Shown piece after piece: positions 53,995 through 62,960 of a stretch of DNA of 64,000 nucleotides. The notes beneath the pieces were generated by a model. The model had not been told where the DNA came from and did not search any database. It worked only from the letters and a program-made list of their open reading frames with translations. Origin of the DNA: Flagellimonas algicola (GTDB taxonomy: Bacteria > Bacteroidota > Bacteroidia > Flavobacteriales > Flavobacteriaceae); the NCBI RefSeq assembly GCF_005937185.1, contig NZ_VCNI01000002.1:1488001-1552000 (forward strand), written 5' to 3'. The translations under genes were made by a program, and so were the position numbers. The number at the start of each line of letters is the position of its first letter. The stretch's first letter is position 1.

Positions 53995-56900
53995 GAAAGG
54001 TCATATCCTATTTTATCAAGTACCACGTTGCGGTCAATGTGATTATCATTGCCTTTTTCATTTTTGGGATAGTAGGGGCATTTTCCCTAAAATCTTCCTT
54101 TTTCCCCTTGGTGGAATCCCAGAATGTGTTGATCAATATCACCTATCCTGGGGCTTCCCCATTGGAAGTGGAAGAAGGGATTGTATTAAAGATTGAGGAC
54201 AACCTTAAGGGACTTCAAGGGGTTGAACGAGTAACCTCCACCTCCAGGGAAAATAGCGGGAGCATCAATGTAGAGATTGAAAAAGGGAGGGATATAGATT
54301 TTATGCTTCTTGAGGTGAAAAATGCCGTGGATAGGGTACCCACTTTCCCCACAGGGATGGAGCCTTTAGTAGTTTCCAAGCTTGAGGCGGTACGACCTAC
54401 CATCAGCTTTGCGGTCAGCGGAAATGACATTCCCTTGGCTACCTTAAAGCAAATTGGAAGACAGATAGAAAATGACCTTCGGGCCATTGATGGGATTTCC
54501 CAGATTCAAATTTCAGGATATCCCCAAGAAGAAATTGAAATTGCGGTCAATGAAAATAGCCTACTGGCCTATAATCTGTCCTTTAGCGAGGTGGCACAGG
54601 CAGTTTCAAGTGCCAATATTCTGGTGACGGGGGGGAATATCAAAACCGATGCGGAGGAATATCTGATTAGGGCCAACAATCGTTCCTATTATGGTGATGA
54701 ACTTTCCAACGTAGTGGTAAGGGCCGATGCGTCTGGAAGGGTCATTCGCTTAAAGGATGTGGCCATCATTAGAGATCGCTTCTCTGAAACTCCCAATGCG
54801 TCCTTCCTCAACAATGAACTGTCGGTTAATATTACCGTGACCAGCACCAATACAGAAGATTTGATTGACTCTGCTGAGAATGTGAAAGAGTACATTGCGG
54901 ATTTCAATAATAAATACTCCAACGCTCAGTTGGAAGTAATCAGCGATCAATCCAAGACCTTGACTCAGCGTACTGATCTCCTTACGGAAAATGCCGTGAT
55001 TGGGATGATTCTGGTGCTCCTCTTTTTATCCCTCTTCCTCAATACAAGATTGGCCTTTTGGGTAGCTTTTGGCCTTCCTATTGCATTTCTGGGGATGTTT
55101 GTTTTTGCCCCCATGCTCAATGTAACCATCAATGTACTTTCCTTATTTGGGATGATCATCGTAATTGGGATTTTGGTGGATGACGGAATTGTGATTGCTG
55201 AAAACATTTATCAGCATTACGAAAAAGGGAAAAGCCCCATAAAGGCAGCAATTGATGGAACTATGGAGGTAATACCTCCCATTTTATCGGCCATCATAAC
55301 CACTATCCTGGCCTTTTCCATTTTCCTGTTTTTGGACGGAAGAATTGGGGATTTCTTTAGTGAAGTATCCGTAATCGTGATCCTTACCTTGGTAGTGTCT
55401 TTGGTGGAAGCCTTGATTATTTTACCCGCGCACTTGGCTCATTCCAAAGCTTTACGGCCCAAGAGTCAGGATCCACAATCCAGCATAGGCCGAATTTTTG
55501 CCAAGCTACGTGTCATCAATAAACTGGGCGATCAGGCCATGGCCTGGATGCGGGACAAATGGTATAGCCCCACCCTTCGGTTTGCCTTGCGGTACAAGTT
55601 TTTGACCTTTTCCTTTTTCTTTTTGGCATTGGCCTTGACTTTTGGCTCCATTGGTGGAGGAATTATTAGAACTTCTTTCTTTCCGCAAATTGCCAGTGAT
55701 AGGGTTGCTGTGGAGCTTCAAATGCCTAATGGGACCAACGAAAAAGTAACGGACTCCATCATTAGCATGATTCAGGAGAAGGCGGAGATTGTTAACCAGC
55801 AGCTGACGGAGGAATATCTACTGGGAACGGATAAAGTGTTGTTTGAAAATATGCTCAAGACCCTTGGGCCAGGTTCTTCCACGGCTACTTTGATTATCAA
55901 TCTTTTACCCGGGGAAGAGCGTCCGGATGAGATTGTTTCTACTATGGTTTCCGGGAAGCTGAGAGAACTGGTTGGTCCAGTGATCGGTGTGGAAAGTTTG
56001 ATTTACGGTTCTGGTGGAAATTTTGGTGGAGATCCAGTTTCCGTTTCTCTTTTGGGAAATAATATTGGAGAACTCAAAGCGGCCAAACAGGAACTGAAGA
56101 CCGCCATGTTAAATAACGCCCTGTTGAAGGATGTTGCGGATAATGACCCTGCCGGGATAAAAGAAATCCGAATAGAACTAAAGGAAAATGCCTATTTATT
56201 GGGCTTGGATCTTAGGAGTGTTATGAACCAAGTGAGGGCTGGATTTTTTGGTTCCCAAGCGCAGCGTTTTCAGCGCGGGCAAGATGAGATACGTGTTTGG
56301 GTTCGCTACGATCGTAGTAACCGTTCCTCCATCACGGATTTGGATGACATGCGTATTGTATCTCCAACCGGGGAACGTATTCCACTTAAGGAAATAGCTT
56401 CTTATTCTATTGAGCGGGGTGATGTGGCCATCAACCACTTGGATGGTCAACGGGAAATCCAAATTTCATCCGACTTAACCAATGATAAGGTATATACCGG
56501 AACAGATGCCATGGCTTGGATTCGAAATGATATAATGCCGGATATTCTGTCCAGATATCCCTCCATCACACCTTCGTATGAGGGTCAGAATAGGGAAGCG
56601 AACAAATTCAGCAACTCGCTACGTTTTGTAGGTCTTACCGTGCTTTTTCTCATTTTTGTGACCATAGCCTTTACCTTTAGGAGTTTTAGTCAACCTTTAT
56701 TGCTGATATTAATGGTACCATTTAGTTTAACAGCGGTGGGATGGGGACATTGGTTGCACAATTTCCCTATTAACATCTTGTCGCTTTTGGGAATCATTGC
56801 ACTGATTGGCATTATGGTCAATGATGGATTGGTACTTATTGGAAAGTTCAACAATAATTTACGGGACGGCTTAAAGTTTGATGAGGCTATCTATGAAGCG

Positions 56901-57278
56901 GGCCGATCTAGGTTCCGGGCCATTTTCTTGACTTCTATTACCACCATAGCTGGTTTGGCACCCCTTCTTTTGGAAAAAAGCCGACAGGCCCAATTCTTAA
57001 AACCCATGGCACTTTCCATTGCATACGGTATTGGATTTGCCACGGTTCTTACCCTTTTGATGCTGCCCATTTTTCTTTCTTTTGGCAACTATGTCAAAGT
57101 ATTTGTGAAACAGATGTGGACTGGTGAAAAGGCAACTAGGGAAGAAGTGGAACGGTCCATCCGGGAACGTAACGAGGAAGAACATATGATGCACGAGGGG
57201 TTATATAGTCAGAATGGAAGTTCTACGCATATAAAGAAGGAAGAAGCTCCAAAAGTTTTAGAAGGCACTACAGAATGA
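53991..57278 (+). CDS. RND efflux pump permease (HAE-1-like)
   Basis: A 1095-residue RND transporter with 12 membrane helices and two large periplasmic loops. Family blocks: SSFFPLVESQNVLINITYPG, VFAPMLNVTINVLSLFGMII, GILVDDGIVIAENIYQHYE (helix 4, carrying the Asp of the proton relay), and the duplicated second half GIIALIGIMVNDGLVLIGKF. It exports small amphiphilic compounds using proton-motive force; the substrate is not predictable. An extended, charged C-terminus (~55 residues) follows the last helix. Overlaps both neighbours by 4 bp. Confidence 0.95.
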   Translation: MRKVISYFIKYHVAVNVIIIAFFIFGIVGAFSLKSSFFPLVESQNVLINITYPGASPLEVEEGIVLKIEDNLKGLQGVERVTSTSRENSGSINVEIEKGRDIDFMLLEVKNAVDRVPTFPTGMEPLVVSKLEAVRPTISFAVSGNDIPLATLKQIGRQIENDLRAIDGISQIQISGYPQEEIEIAVNENSLLAYNLSFSEVAQAVSSANILVTGGNIKTDAEEYLIRANNRSYYGDELSNVVVRADASGRVIRLKDVAIIRDRFSETPNASFLNNELSVNITVTSTNTEDLIDSAENVKEYIADFNNKYSNAQLEVISDQSKTLTQRTDLLTENAVIGMILVLLFLSLFLNTRLAFWVAFGLPIAFLGMFVFAPMLNVTINVLSLFGMIIVIGILVDDGIVIAENIYQHYEKGKSPIKAAIDGTMEVIPPILSAIITTILAFSIFLFLDGRIGDFFSEVSVIVILTLVVSLVEALIILPAHLAHSKALRPKSQDPQSSIGRIFAKLRVINKLGDQAMAWMRDKWYSPTLRFALRYKFLTFSFFFLALALTFGSIGGGIIRTSFFPQIASDRVAVELQMPNGTNEKVTDSIISMIQEKAEIVNQQLTEEYLLGTDKVLFENMLKTLGPGSSTATLIINLLPGEERPDEIVSTMVSGKLRELVGPVIGVESLIYGSGGNFGGDPVSVSLLGNNIGELKAAKQELKTAMLNNALLKDVADNDPAGIKEIRIELKENAYLLGLDLRSVMNQVRAGFFGSQAQRFQRGQDEIRVWVRYDRSNRSSITDLDDMRIVSPTGERIPLKEIASYSIERGDVAINHLDGQREIQISSDLTNDKVYTGTDAMAWIRNDIMPDILSRYPSITPSYEGQNREANKFSNSLRFVGLTVLFLIFVTIAFTFRSFSQPLLLILMVPFSLTAVGWGHWLHNFPINILSLLGIIALIGIMVNDGLVLIGKFNNNLRDGLKFDEAIYEAGRSRFRAIFLTSITTIAGLAPLLLEKSRQAQFLKPMALSIAYGIGFATVLTLLMLPIFLSFGNYVKVFVKQMWTGEKATREEVERSIRERNEEEHMMHEGLYSQNGSSTHIKKEEAPKVLEGTTE

Positions 57279-58600
57279 AACGTATATTTTATACCCTACC
57301 CGTATTTTTTTTCGCATTCGCAAATTGGGCTTTGGCACAAGAACCACTGTTGTCCAAAGAGGAAGCAATTGACTTGACACTGCAAAACAATTTGGGAATC
57401 CAAGTGGCAAGAAATACCCAAAGAATTGATGATAACAATGCCAACATTTTAAATTCTGGATATTTGCCCTCAGTGACTGCCAATGGAGGAGGAACCATTG
57501 ATAGACAAAACACAGAGGGGACCTTGGGCAATGGAGAAACACGAACAGCCGATGGTGTGGAAACCAGGAGATATAATGCTTCGGTAAACGTCAACTATAC
57601 CTTGTTTGATGGCTTGGGCCGTCATTATAACTATAAGAGTTTCAAGGAACGCTCCCAACAATCCGAACTGGAAGTACAGCAGACCATAGAAACTACCATT
57701 TTGCAGTTGTTCACGGTCTATTATGAAGTAGCGCGATTGACCGAGAACACGCAAAACCTTGAAAGCGCCTTGGGAATTTCAAAGGATAGACTAAGCAGGG
57801 CAGAATACCAATTTGAATATGGTCAGAATACAGGCCTGGACGTATTAAATGCCGAAGTAGACATTAATACCGATAGCATCAACCTGCTGAATTCCAGACA
57901 GCAGTTACGGAACACTATGCGCGACCTTAATCTTATTTTAAATAGGGAGTTGGCCACCACTTTTGCAGCGGACACAATGGTGAATTTTGTTTCCGGTCTT
58001 GAAATGGAAAACATGCACAATGAAGCAAAAGACAATAACGTTCGGCTACAGATTGCAGAAAAGCAGTTGAACATCAATAATTACAACCTTAAATCCGCCA
58101 AAAGTGTTTATTTACCAACCATTGGTTTAACAGGAACCTACGGGTGGAACGAATCCAACAACAACAGCCCTTTGGCCTTTGTTGTGCAAAACACGGCAAC
58201 TGGGGTCACTGGAGGGATCAACCTTACTTGGAATTTGTTTGATGGGGGGAGAAGTATCACCAACATAAAAAACACCAAAATCAACTACGAGACGCAAGAG
58301 CTGTTGCAAAAACAAATAGCTTTGGAAGTGGAACGCGATATTCGCAATGCTTGGGATAGCTACACCAATGCGCTTTATGTTTTGGAGGTTCAGGAAAAGA
58401 ACCTACAGACCAATCAAGATAATTTTAACCGAACAGATGAACGCTACAAGTTAGGTCAGGTAACGTCCATTGAATTCAGACAGGCGCAATTGAACCTTTT
58501 AAATGCGGAATTGGCCCAAAGTCAGGCCAAATACAGTGCAAAATTGGCTGAACTGCAGATGTTGCAGATCAGTGGGCAATTGCTCAATGTCGAATTCTGA
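57275..58600 (+). CDS. TolC family outer-membrane efflux channel
   Basis: A 441-residue exported protein (signal peptide to about ALAQ22) with two outer-membrane-efflux repeats of coiled-coil helices. The repeated motif is KEEAIDLTLQNNLGIQVARN in the first half; the second half has ERYKLGQVTSIEFRQAQLNL. Trimers form the outer-membrane tunnel of the tripartite pump. Overlaps the permease gene by 4 bp; convergent with the LytTR gene 50 bp on. Confidence 0.94.
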   Translation: MKRIFYTLPVFFFAFANWALAQEPLLSKEEAIDLTLQNNLGIQVARNTQRIDDNNANILNSGYLPSVTANGGGTIDRQNTEGTLGNGETRTADGVETRRYNASVNVNYTLFDGLGRHYNYKSFKERSQQSELEVQQTIETTILQLFTVYYEVARLTENTQNLESALGISKDRLSRAEYQFEYGQNTGLDVLNAEVDINTDSINLLNSRQQLRNTMRDLNLILNRELATTFAADTMVNFVSGLEMENMHNEAKDNNVRLQIAEKQLNINNYNLKSAKSVYLPTIGLTGTYGWNESNNNSPLAFVVQNTATGVTGGINLTWNLFDGGRSITNIKNTKINYETQELLQKQIALEVERDIRNAWDSYTNALYVLEVQEKNLQTNQDNFNRTDERYKLGQVTSIEFRQAQLNLLNAELAQSQAKYSAKLAELQMLQISGQLLNVEF

Positions 58601-58650
58601 TTAAACCACCATCGCAATTTAACTTTCGATTGGGAAGAGTGCTTCAAAAG

Positions 58651-59757
58651 TTAGAGATTTAACCATTGCTTAAATTCTGCGGCCTTGTTCTTGCTAATTA
58701 GAATACCAGCTTCAGATTTGGGAACCACTAAAATCTTTAATTGGTTTTTCCCATATTTCACAATTTTATCGATACTGGAAATAGCAATGATAAATTGTCT
58801 ATTGGCCCTAAAAAAATAAGCGCTGTCCAATTGGGAAAAAAGTTCATCAAGACTGGAATTGGTGGTGGACCGTTTCCCATCAAAACAAACCACATAGGTA
58901 ATGGAATTTTCGGTATAGATATGAGCAATCTCCTCGGTGGCCACCGGCAATAGTTCATTTCGAATATACGTAAGGATTCTCCGCTTAATGGTAGTGTCTT
59001 CCTTGTCTCCTTTACTTTTTTCGGAGACGCGTTGCTGATAATCCCCAACAGCCCTATTTAATTTGGAAAGGTTAATTACTTCGTCCTCAAGCTGCTTGTT
59101 TTTGGCCTCCAACTGTTTTTCATAGTTGCTTCCAATAAGGCGAACCACCACCACATAGGACAGAACCACAAAGAGTCCCATAAGTAGAAAGATGGTATAA
59201 AATCGGTTCCTCATTTCCTGCAATCTTTGGGAAATGTTGTCAATGCCAATGTGGGCAGCCACAATCCAGTCCGAACCACTTACGGGATATAAATGGATGA
59301 CCTCGGATTCTTTTGCGAGTGTCTGGTTCGCCGAATCGCGATTCTCTTTTAACCGTCGGTTAAGTTGGCTGTAAAAACTTTCCACCGTTAATTCATCGGC
59401 AACGGAAGAGACGAAAGATTTAGACCCACCAGCTTGTTCCCCAACAATTTTGATGTCGGGATGGCAAATGATTTTTCCAGACCAATCCAGAATGCTCAAA
59501 TAACCAATATCAGTATCGGTTTCCTCCAAACTTTGCTGGACACTTTGGACAATGGAATCCTTGGAAATCCCCATTTGTGTATTATGACCTACCAAAGTGG
59601 CAAAGGATTTGGCCTCGTTTTTACTGAACTCCAGATAGGTTTCCAGCAGTGTAAGGGTTCCTGATTTGGTCAAATAATGCAGGGCAATGCTCGCAATGAT
59701 GGCGTAGATGACCGTAATCGAAATAAACGTTAAGAAGTATAGCCTATCCTTTCTCAT
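58651..59757 (-). CDS. Membrane-anchored LytTR transcription factor with periplasmic sensor domain
   Basis: The start is the ATG at 59755-59757 (MRKDRLYFLTF); a TTG nine codons upstream is less likely. The 368-residue protein has helix 1 (about 5-27), a ~150-residue periplasmic Cache-like sensor (NTQMGISKDSIVQSVQQSLE, GYLSILDWSGKIICHPDIKI), helix 2 (about 188-208), a coiled-coil linker (about 215-255) and a C-terminal LytTR DNA-binding domain (about 265-368; EIAHIYTENSITYVVCFDGK, FFRANRQFIIAISSIDKIV). No kinase or receiver domain, so it is a one-component signal-to-DNA protein that stays in the membrane. Divergent from the haem-lipoprotein/YceI locus, its probable target. Confidence 0.88.
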   Translation of the reverse strand: MRKDRLYFLTFISITVIYAIIASIALHYLTKSGTLTLLETYLEFSKNEAKSFATLVGHNTQMGISKDSIVQSVQQSLEETDTDIGYLSILDWSGKIICHPDIKIVGEQAGGSKSFVSSVADELTVESFYSQLNRRLKENRDSANQTLAKESEVIHLYPVSGSDWIVAAHIGIDNISQRLQEMRNRFYTIFLLMGLFVVLSYVVVVRLIGSNYEKQLEAKNKQLEDEVINLSKLNRAVGDYQQRVSEKSKGDKEDTTIKRRILTYIRNELLPVATEEIAHIYTENSITYVVCFDGKRSTTNSSLDELFSQLDSAYFFRANRQFIIAISSIDKIVKYGKNQLKILVVPKSEAGILISKNKAAEFKQWLNL

Positions 59758-59850
59758 AGGATTTCCAACAAATTTTTTATCCAATATAATGATTTTATAC
59801 CCCCTTTGTAAAAGCGTTCAAGGTTTACTTTTTCGGCAACACGGTTAAGA

Positions 59851-59906
59851 ATTCCTTTTAAGGCTAAAAATTCCCTGTCAAGGCCCAGTTTTCCCTTTCA
59901 CAAAGG
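59851..59906 (+). promoter_or_regulatory. Candidate LytTR operator: three helically phased repeats
   Basis: Three related blocks, ATTCCTTTTAAGGC (from 59851), ATTCCCTGTCAAGGCC (from 59870) and TTTCCCTTTCACAAAGG (from 59890), recur every 19-20 bp, i.e. on one DNA face. In addition AAGGTTTAC occurs as an exact direct repeat at 59820-59828 and 59903-59911. LytTR proteins usually bind direct repeats about 21 bp apart. The blocks lie in the 233-bp region between the divergent LytTR gene and the haem-lipoprotein gene. Otherwise the region shows only AT-rich sequence. Confidence 0.45.
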
Positions 59907-59990
59907 TTTACCCTCCATAATTGCCTGAGGTACTGTTGTTTTGATAGTGTAAATCAATTGACATTATTAAACACAAAAACAATCACAATC

Positions 59991-60347
59991 ATGAAAAAGA
60001 AACTAATGTATCTATGCTCATTGGCATTTTTGGTCGTGTTGACAAGCTGTTCAAGTGACAGCGATGAAGATCTTACCCCACCCAATGATGATTTGGTCAC
60101 GTATGATGGGAACATAAGCGCCTTGATTGGCGGAAGCTGTTTGGGATGCCATTCCTCACCCACCCAAAATGGAGCACCCTTTTCCCTGACCAACTTTACC
60201 GAAGTCCAGAGCAGGGCAGGAGGTATTTTAACTGCAATAAGCAGACAAACCTCTGAAGCTAGATCAATGCCACCTGCAGGAAGACTACCTCAATCAGCGA
60301 TAGATTTGGTTGAGCAGTGGATCGAGGACGGAACCTTGGAAAACTAG
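59991..60347 (+). CDS. Small c-type-haem lipoprotein
   Basis: The ATG at 59991 gives lipoprotein signal VVLTSCSS (Cys20). The 118-residue product has one haem-attachment motif CLGCH (Cys50, Cys53, His54) and a probable distal Met93 in RSMPPAGRLP, followed by helix AIDLVEQWIEDG, the pattern of short cytochrome c domains found in Bacteroidota and Planctomycetota proteins. It would carry electrons at the periplasmic face of the envelope. It leads the YceI/OB-fold/DUF5777 unit, six bases before the first YceI gene, suggesting a redox role for the locus. Confidence 0.85.
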   Translation: MKKKLMYLCSLAFLVVLTSCSSDSDEDLTPPNDDLVTYDGNISALIGGSCLGCHSSPTQNGAPFSLTNFTEVQSRAGGILTAISRQTSEARSMPPAGRLPQSAIDLVEQWIEDGTLEN

Positions 60348-60353
60348 CAGAAA

Positions 60354-60914
60354 ATGGTCCAACGCATGGCTAAGATTTCACTTGTCCTCATACTGTTCCT
60401 TTGGAATTATCAGGGCGTTGCCCAAGACCAATTTATAGATAGAAATGGGGTCGTAATTTTTGAAGCTTCCGAAGAACTTTTTGAGGAAGTTAAAGCCATC
60501 AATAGCACGGCCACTGCGGTTTATGATGCAGAAACCAACGAATTGGCGTCACTGACATTGGTAAGGGCATTTGAGTTTAAAAATTCACTGATGCAGGAAC
60601 ATTTCAATGAAAGCTATGCCGAATCGGACCAGTTTCCAAAAGCCATTTTTAGGGGAGCTCTGAAAAATTTTGATTTGGTAGGGTTGCCATCCGCAGGAGG
60701 GGAGGTGCAACTTGAGGGTACTCTCGACTTCCATGGAAAAGTGAAGAAAATCCAAACTGTGGTGAATGCACAATTGGTCAATGATGTGCTGTCCCTCTTG
60801 GGCAACTTCACCGTTTCCCCCGCTGATTTTGATATTGAAATTCCACGGATTGTCCGAAACCAAATTGCCAAGGAGGTCCAGGTTAAGTTCGATTTTAAAC
60901 TGAAAAGGAAGTAA
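60354..60914 (+). CDS. YceI family exported protein, copy 1
   Basis: A 186-residue protein with signal peptide (to about GVAQ24) and a divergent YceI beta-barrel. Typical YceI lipocalin-like features are EFKNSLMQEHFNESYAESDQ and FPKAIFRGAL; the end is VQVKFDFKLKR. YceI relatives bind long isoprenoid lipids such as quinones in the periplasm. The classical D..H(S/T) start of YceI is not evident. A paralogue lies at 62953-63507 and shares EHFNESY(A/V)ESD, so the pair arose by local duplication. Start chosen at 60354; an ATG four codons later is possible. Last base overlaps the next start codon. Confidence 0.82.
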   Translation: MVQRMAKISLVLILFLWNYQGVAQDQFIDRNGVVIFEASEELFEEVKAINSTATAVYDAETNELASLTLVRAFEFKNSLMQEHFNESYAESDQFPKAIFRGALKNFDLVGLPSAGGEVQLEGTLDFHGKVKKIQTVVNAQLVNDVLSLLGNFTVSPADFDIEIPRIVRNQIAKEVQVKFDFKLKRK

Positions 60915-61294
60915 TGGCGAGAAGATACCTTTTGATGTTTATCGCAATAGCGGTAGGGGCCCTGGCAATTGTTGGGTACAGAACCCTTTATCCAGAATCC
61001 AGGAACATTTTGAAGGAGGAGGCCGTCCATCAACTATCAGCACAGCTGTTATTTGAACATTTTTCTGAAGAAAACGGAGACCAATTCATTGATCAGGCCA
61101 TAATAACCACGGGAAAGGTGACGGAAATTGACCAACAATCCATATTTCTGGACCACAAAGTGCAGATCAATTTGTTGGACACCCCACATTCCGAAATCCA
61201 AGTAGAAGATTATTTGACCATTAAGGGAAGGTGTATTGGGTATGATGATCTTTTGGAAATAGTAAAAATAGACCAAGCAACAATTACCAACTAG
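60914..61294 (+). CDS. OB-fold (tRNA_anti-like) membrane-anchored protein, copy 1
   Basis: A 126-residue protein with an N-terminal membrane helix (about 3-22), then a short helical piece (QLLFEHFSEENGDQFIDQ) and a beta-rich OB-fold: ITTGKVTEIDQQSIFLDHK and YLTIKGRCIGYDDLLEIVKI. This is the tRNA_anti-like family of exported OB-fold proteins with no known function. The one-base overlap with YceI copy 1 shows coupled translation. A paralogue is at 62526-62960. Confidence 0.78.
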   Translation: MARRYLLMFIAIAVGALAIVGYRTLYPESRNILKEEAVHQLSAQLLFEHFSEENGDQFIDQAIITTGKVTEIDQQSIFLDHKVQINLLDTPHSEIQVEDYLTIKGRCIGYDDLLEIVKIDQATITN

Positions 61295-61306
61295 AGATAC
61301 TAAATC

Positions 61307-62152
61307 ATGAAAAAACTAATAGTGTTTTTGGCCCTTGTGCCCTCAATTATTTTTAGCCAGCAGGATCTTTTGCAAGATCTTGAAATTGATGATTCGGAAG
61401 CCTTTGAATCAGCTGCTTTTAAGGGCTTAAAAATTGTAAATTTTGAATCTACCAAAATGGTCTCCCAAAAAGAGCTCTATTTTGTGGTTTCACACCGTTT
61501 TGGAACCATAAAAACAGGAATCGATGATTTTTTTGGTTTGGATCAGGCCGTTACGCGATTGAACCTTATTTATGGGATTACCGATGGGATTAATTTGGGT
61601 ATCTCAAGAAGTTCGTTCCAAAAAACCTATGAAGGTTCCCTTAAGTTGCGATTGTTGCGTCAAAAGGAAGGTGCATCTCCCTTAACATTGGTTTTGTTCA
61701 ATTCAGTTTTGATTAACACTGCCTTGGATGATATTAGTTTACCGGGTCTTGAATTCAAACATCGAGTGGGTTATGCAGTGTCAGCCTTGATTTCAAGAAA
61801 GTTGAACAATGATCTTTCCCTGCAGTTGACGCCCACATTTTTCCATGACAACCTGGTCAGCCTGGAGGAGCAAGACAACTCGCAATTTGCTTTGGGTATT
61901 GGGGGAAGACATAAGCTGACCAAAAGATGGAGCCTAAATCTGGATTATGGTTGGCATTTGAACCGAGCGGATAATTCCCCATTCAAAAATGCTTTGTCCA
62001 TAGGGTTTGACCTGGAAACCGGAGGACACGTTTTTCAGTTGCATTTTACCAATGCCCAACCTATGAACACCAATTATTTTTTGGGTCAGGCAACAGGGGA
62101 TTGGGGTGATGGAGACATCTTCTTTGGGTTCAATTTATCAAGGGTATTTTAA
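61307..62152 (+). CDS. DUF5777 family beta-barrel protein, copy 1
   Basis: A 281-residue exported protein (signal peptide to about IFSQ18) with an all-beta mature part rich in aromatic-terminated strands, consistent with an outer-membrane barrel; blocks include GLKIVNFESTKMVSQKELYF and GTIKTGIDDFFGLDQAVTRL, and it ends YFLGQATGDWGDGDIFFGF. DUF5777 has no known function. It follows OB-fold copy 1 by 12 bp and a paralogue starts at 63497. Probable outer-membrane partner of the YceI/OB-fold proteins. Confidence 0.82.
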   Translation: MKKLIVFLALVPSIIFSQQDLLQDLEIDDSEAFESAAFKGLKIVNFESTKMVSQKELYFVVSHRFGTIKTGIDDFFGLDQAVTRLNLIYGITDGINLGISRSSFQKTYEGSLKLRLLRQKEGASPLTLVLFNSVLINTALDDISLPGLEFKHRVGYAVSALISRKLNNDLSLQLTPTFFHDNLVSLEEQDNSQFALGIGGRHKLTKRWSLNLDYGWHLNRADNSPFKNALSIGFDLETGGHVFQLHFTNAQPMNTNYFLGQATGDWGDGDIFFGFNLSRVF

Positions 62153-62162
62153 GACAAACAGC

Positions 62163-62444
62163 ATGAGAAAAGGTTTGGCAAAAATTCCGGTGGCACAGGC
62201 ATTTTGTGATGATTGTGCAAGTGGTATAAAGAAACAGCTTCTTGGAATAGAGGGGATATACAATGTATGCACCAATCCAATGGATTCCTTGGTTTGGTTT
62301 CATTTTGGCAGTGCCAATGAACTCGCTTTGGCGCTTAACAAATTAATGGAAATAGGACACCCACCTTTAGGGGATAAAATAAAGAAAGAAAATTACGTGC
62401 CGCCTTTGTGCCAGTGTACCAAGGTTGGTTCCAGTGCGGCATAA
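62163..62444 (+). CDS. Small CxxC (HMA-like) cytoplasmic protein
   Basis: The ATG at 62163 is used; an upstream Met in the same frame overlaps the DUF5777 gene. The 93-residue product has no signal peptide. The pattern AFCDDCASGIKKQLLGIEGI (Cys15, Cys18) followed by two strands and a second helix fits an HMA ferredoxin-like fold. The C-terminus has a second Cys cluster PPLCQCTKV. It may carry metal or deliver a metal/thiol to the locus. It lies between the two YceI/OB-fold/DUF5777 sets, 10 bp after the first. Confidence 0.7.
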   Translation: MRKGLAKIPVAQAFCDDCASGIKKQLLGIEGIYNVCTNPMDSLVWFHFGSANELALALNKLMEIGHPPLGDKIKKENYVPPLCQCTKVGSSAA

Positions 62445-62448
62445 CTAC

Positions 62449-62480
62449 TTTGAAAAGGGAAATTAGTTTTAGTAGTTTTG
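62449..62480 (+). promoter_or_regulatory. Promoter of the second YceI/OB-fold/DUF5777 set
   Basis: TTTG (62449-62452), 20 bp, then TAGTTTTG (62473-62480): both boxes match at the same spacing as the promoter at 18130-18161. Transcription would start near 62485, inside or at the edge of the following hairpin. Confidence 0.55.
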
Positions 62481-62481
62481 G

Positions 62482-62513
62482 ACCCAGGGTTTTAAGTAAG
62501 GCCCTGGGTTTCT
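62482..62513 (+). other. Hairpin between the two YceI sets (terminator or 5' leader stem)
   Basis: ACCCAGGG (62482-62489) / CCCTGGGT (62502-62509) with a 12-base loop and TTCT after. It could terminate the first set or form the very 5' end of the second transcript. Confidence 0.55.
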
Positions 62514-62525
62514 ATTGAAGGCAAG

Positions 62526-62960
62526 ATGCGAAGTTTGACAAGTAAAAACCGTTTGATCCTGTGGATGGCAGTTGGTCTTTTGATCTTGGGCATATGTATT
62601 GTTTGGTTCATAGCGTCAGCAAAATCTATGGATATGGCCAATGCAGAACCTGAGCTGTACATGAGTGCGAACGATTTGGTGGATTTGCTGGAAAAAAAGG
62701 ACGGAGCTGGCCTATTGTCCGCTGAGAAGGTTATTGAAATAACAGGTGCAATCAAGGAAATCAATAAAAAGAATAACCGACTTACTGTTATCTTGCATGT
62801 TCAGGGAAAGGAACATCCGTCCATTATTTGTGATATGATGGAAGGTCAAGAAAATCTTATCAAGGAATTTGAACCGACAGACACTTTGGTTATCAAAGGT
62901 GTTTTCAAAGGCATTTTAAAAGATGCCATATTTTTGAATTGTGTAGTAAGTCATGAATAA
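62526..62960 (+). CDS. OB-fold (tRNA_anti-like) membrane-anchored protein, copy 2
   Basis: A 144-residue protein with an N-terminal membrane helix (about 10-31), a helical piece (LYMSANDLVDLLEKKDG) and an OB-fold: VIEITGAIKEINKKNNRLTV and TLVIKGVFKGILKDAIFLNC. Same architecture as copy 1 at 60914-61294. In this copy it precedes rather than follows the YceI gene; the stop overlaps the YceI start by 8 bp. Confidence 0.78.
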   Translation: MRSLTSKNRLILWMAVGLLILGICIVWFIASAKSMDMANAEPELYMSANDLVDLLEKKDGAGLLSAEKVIEITGAIKEINKKNNRLTVILHVQGKEHPSIICDMMEGQENLIKEFEPTDTLVIKGVFKGILKDAIFLNCVVSHE

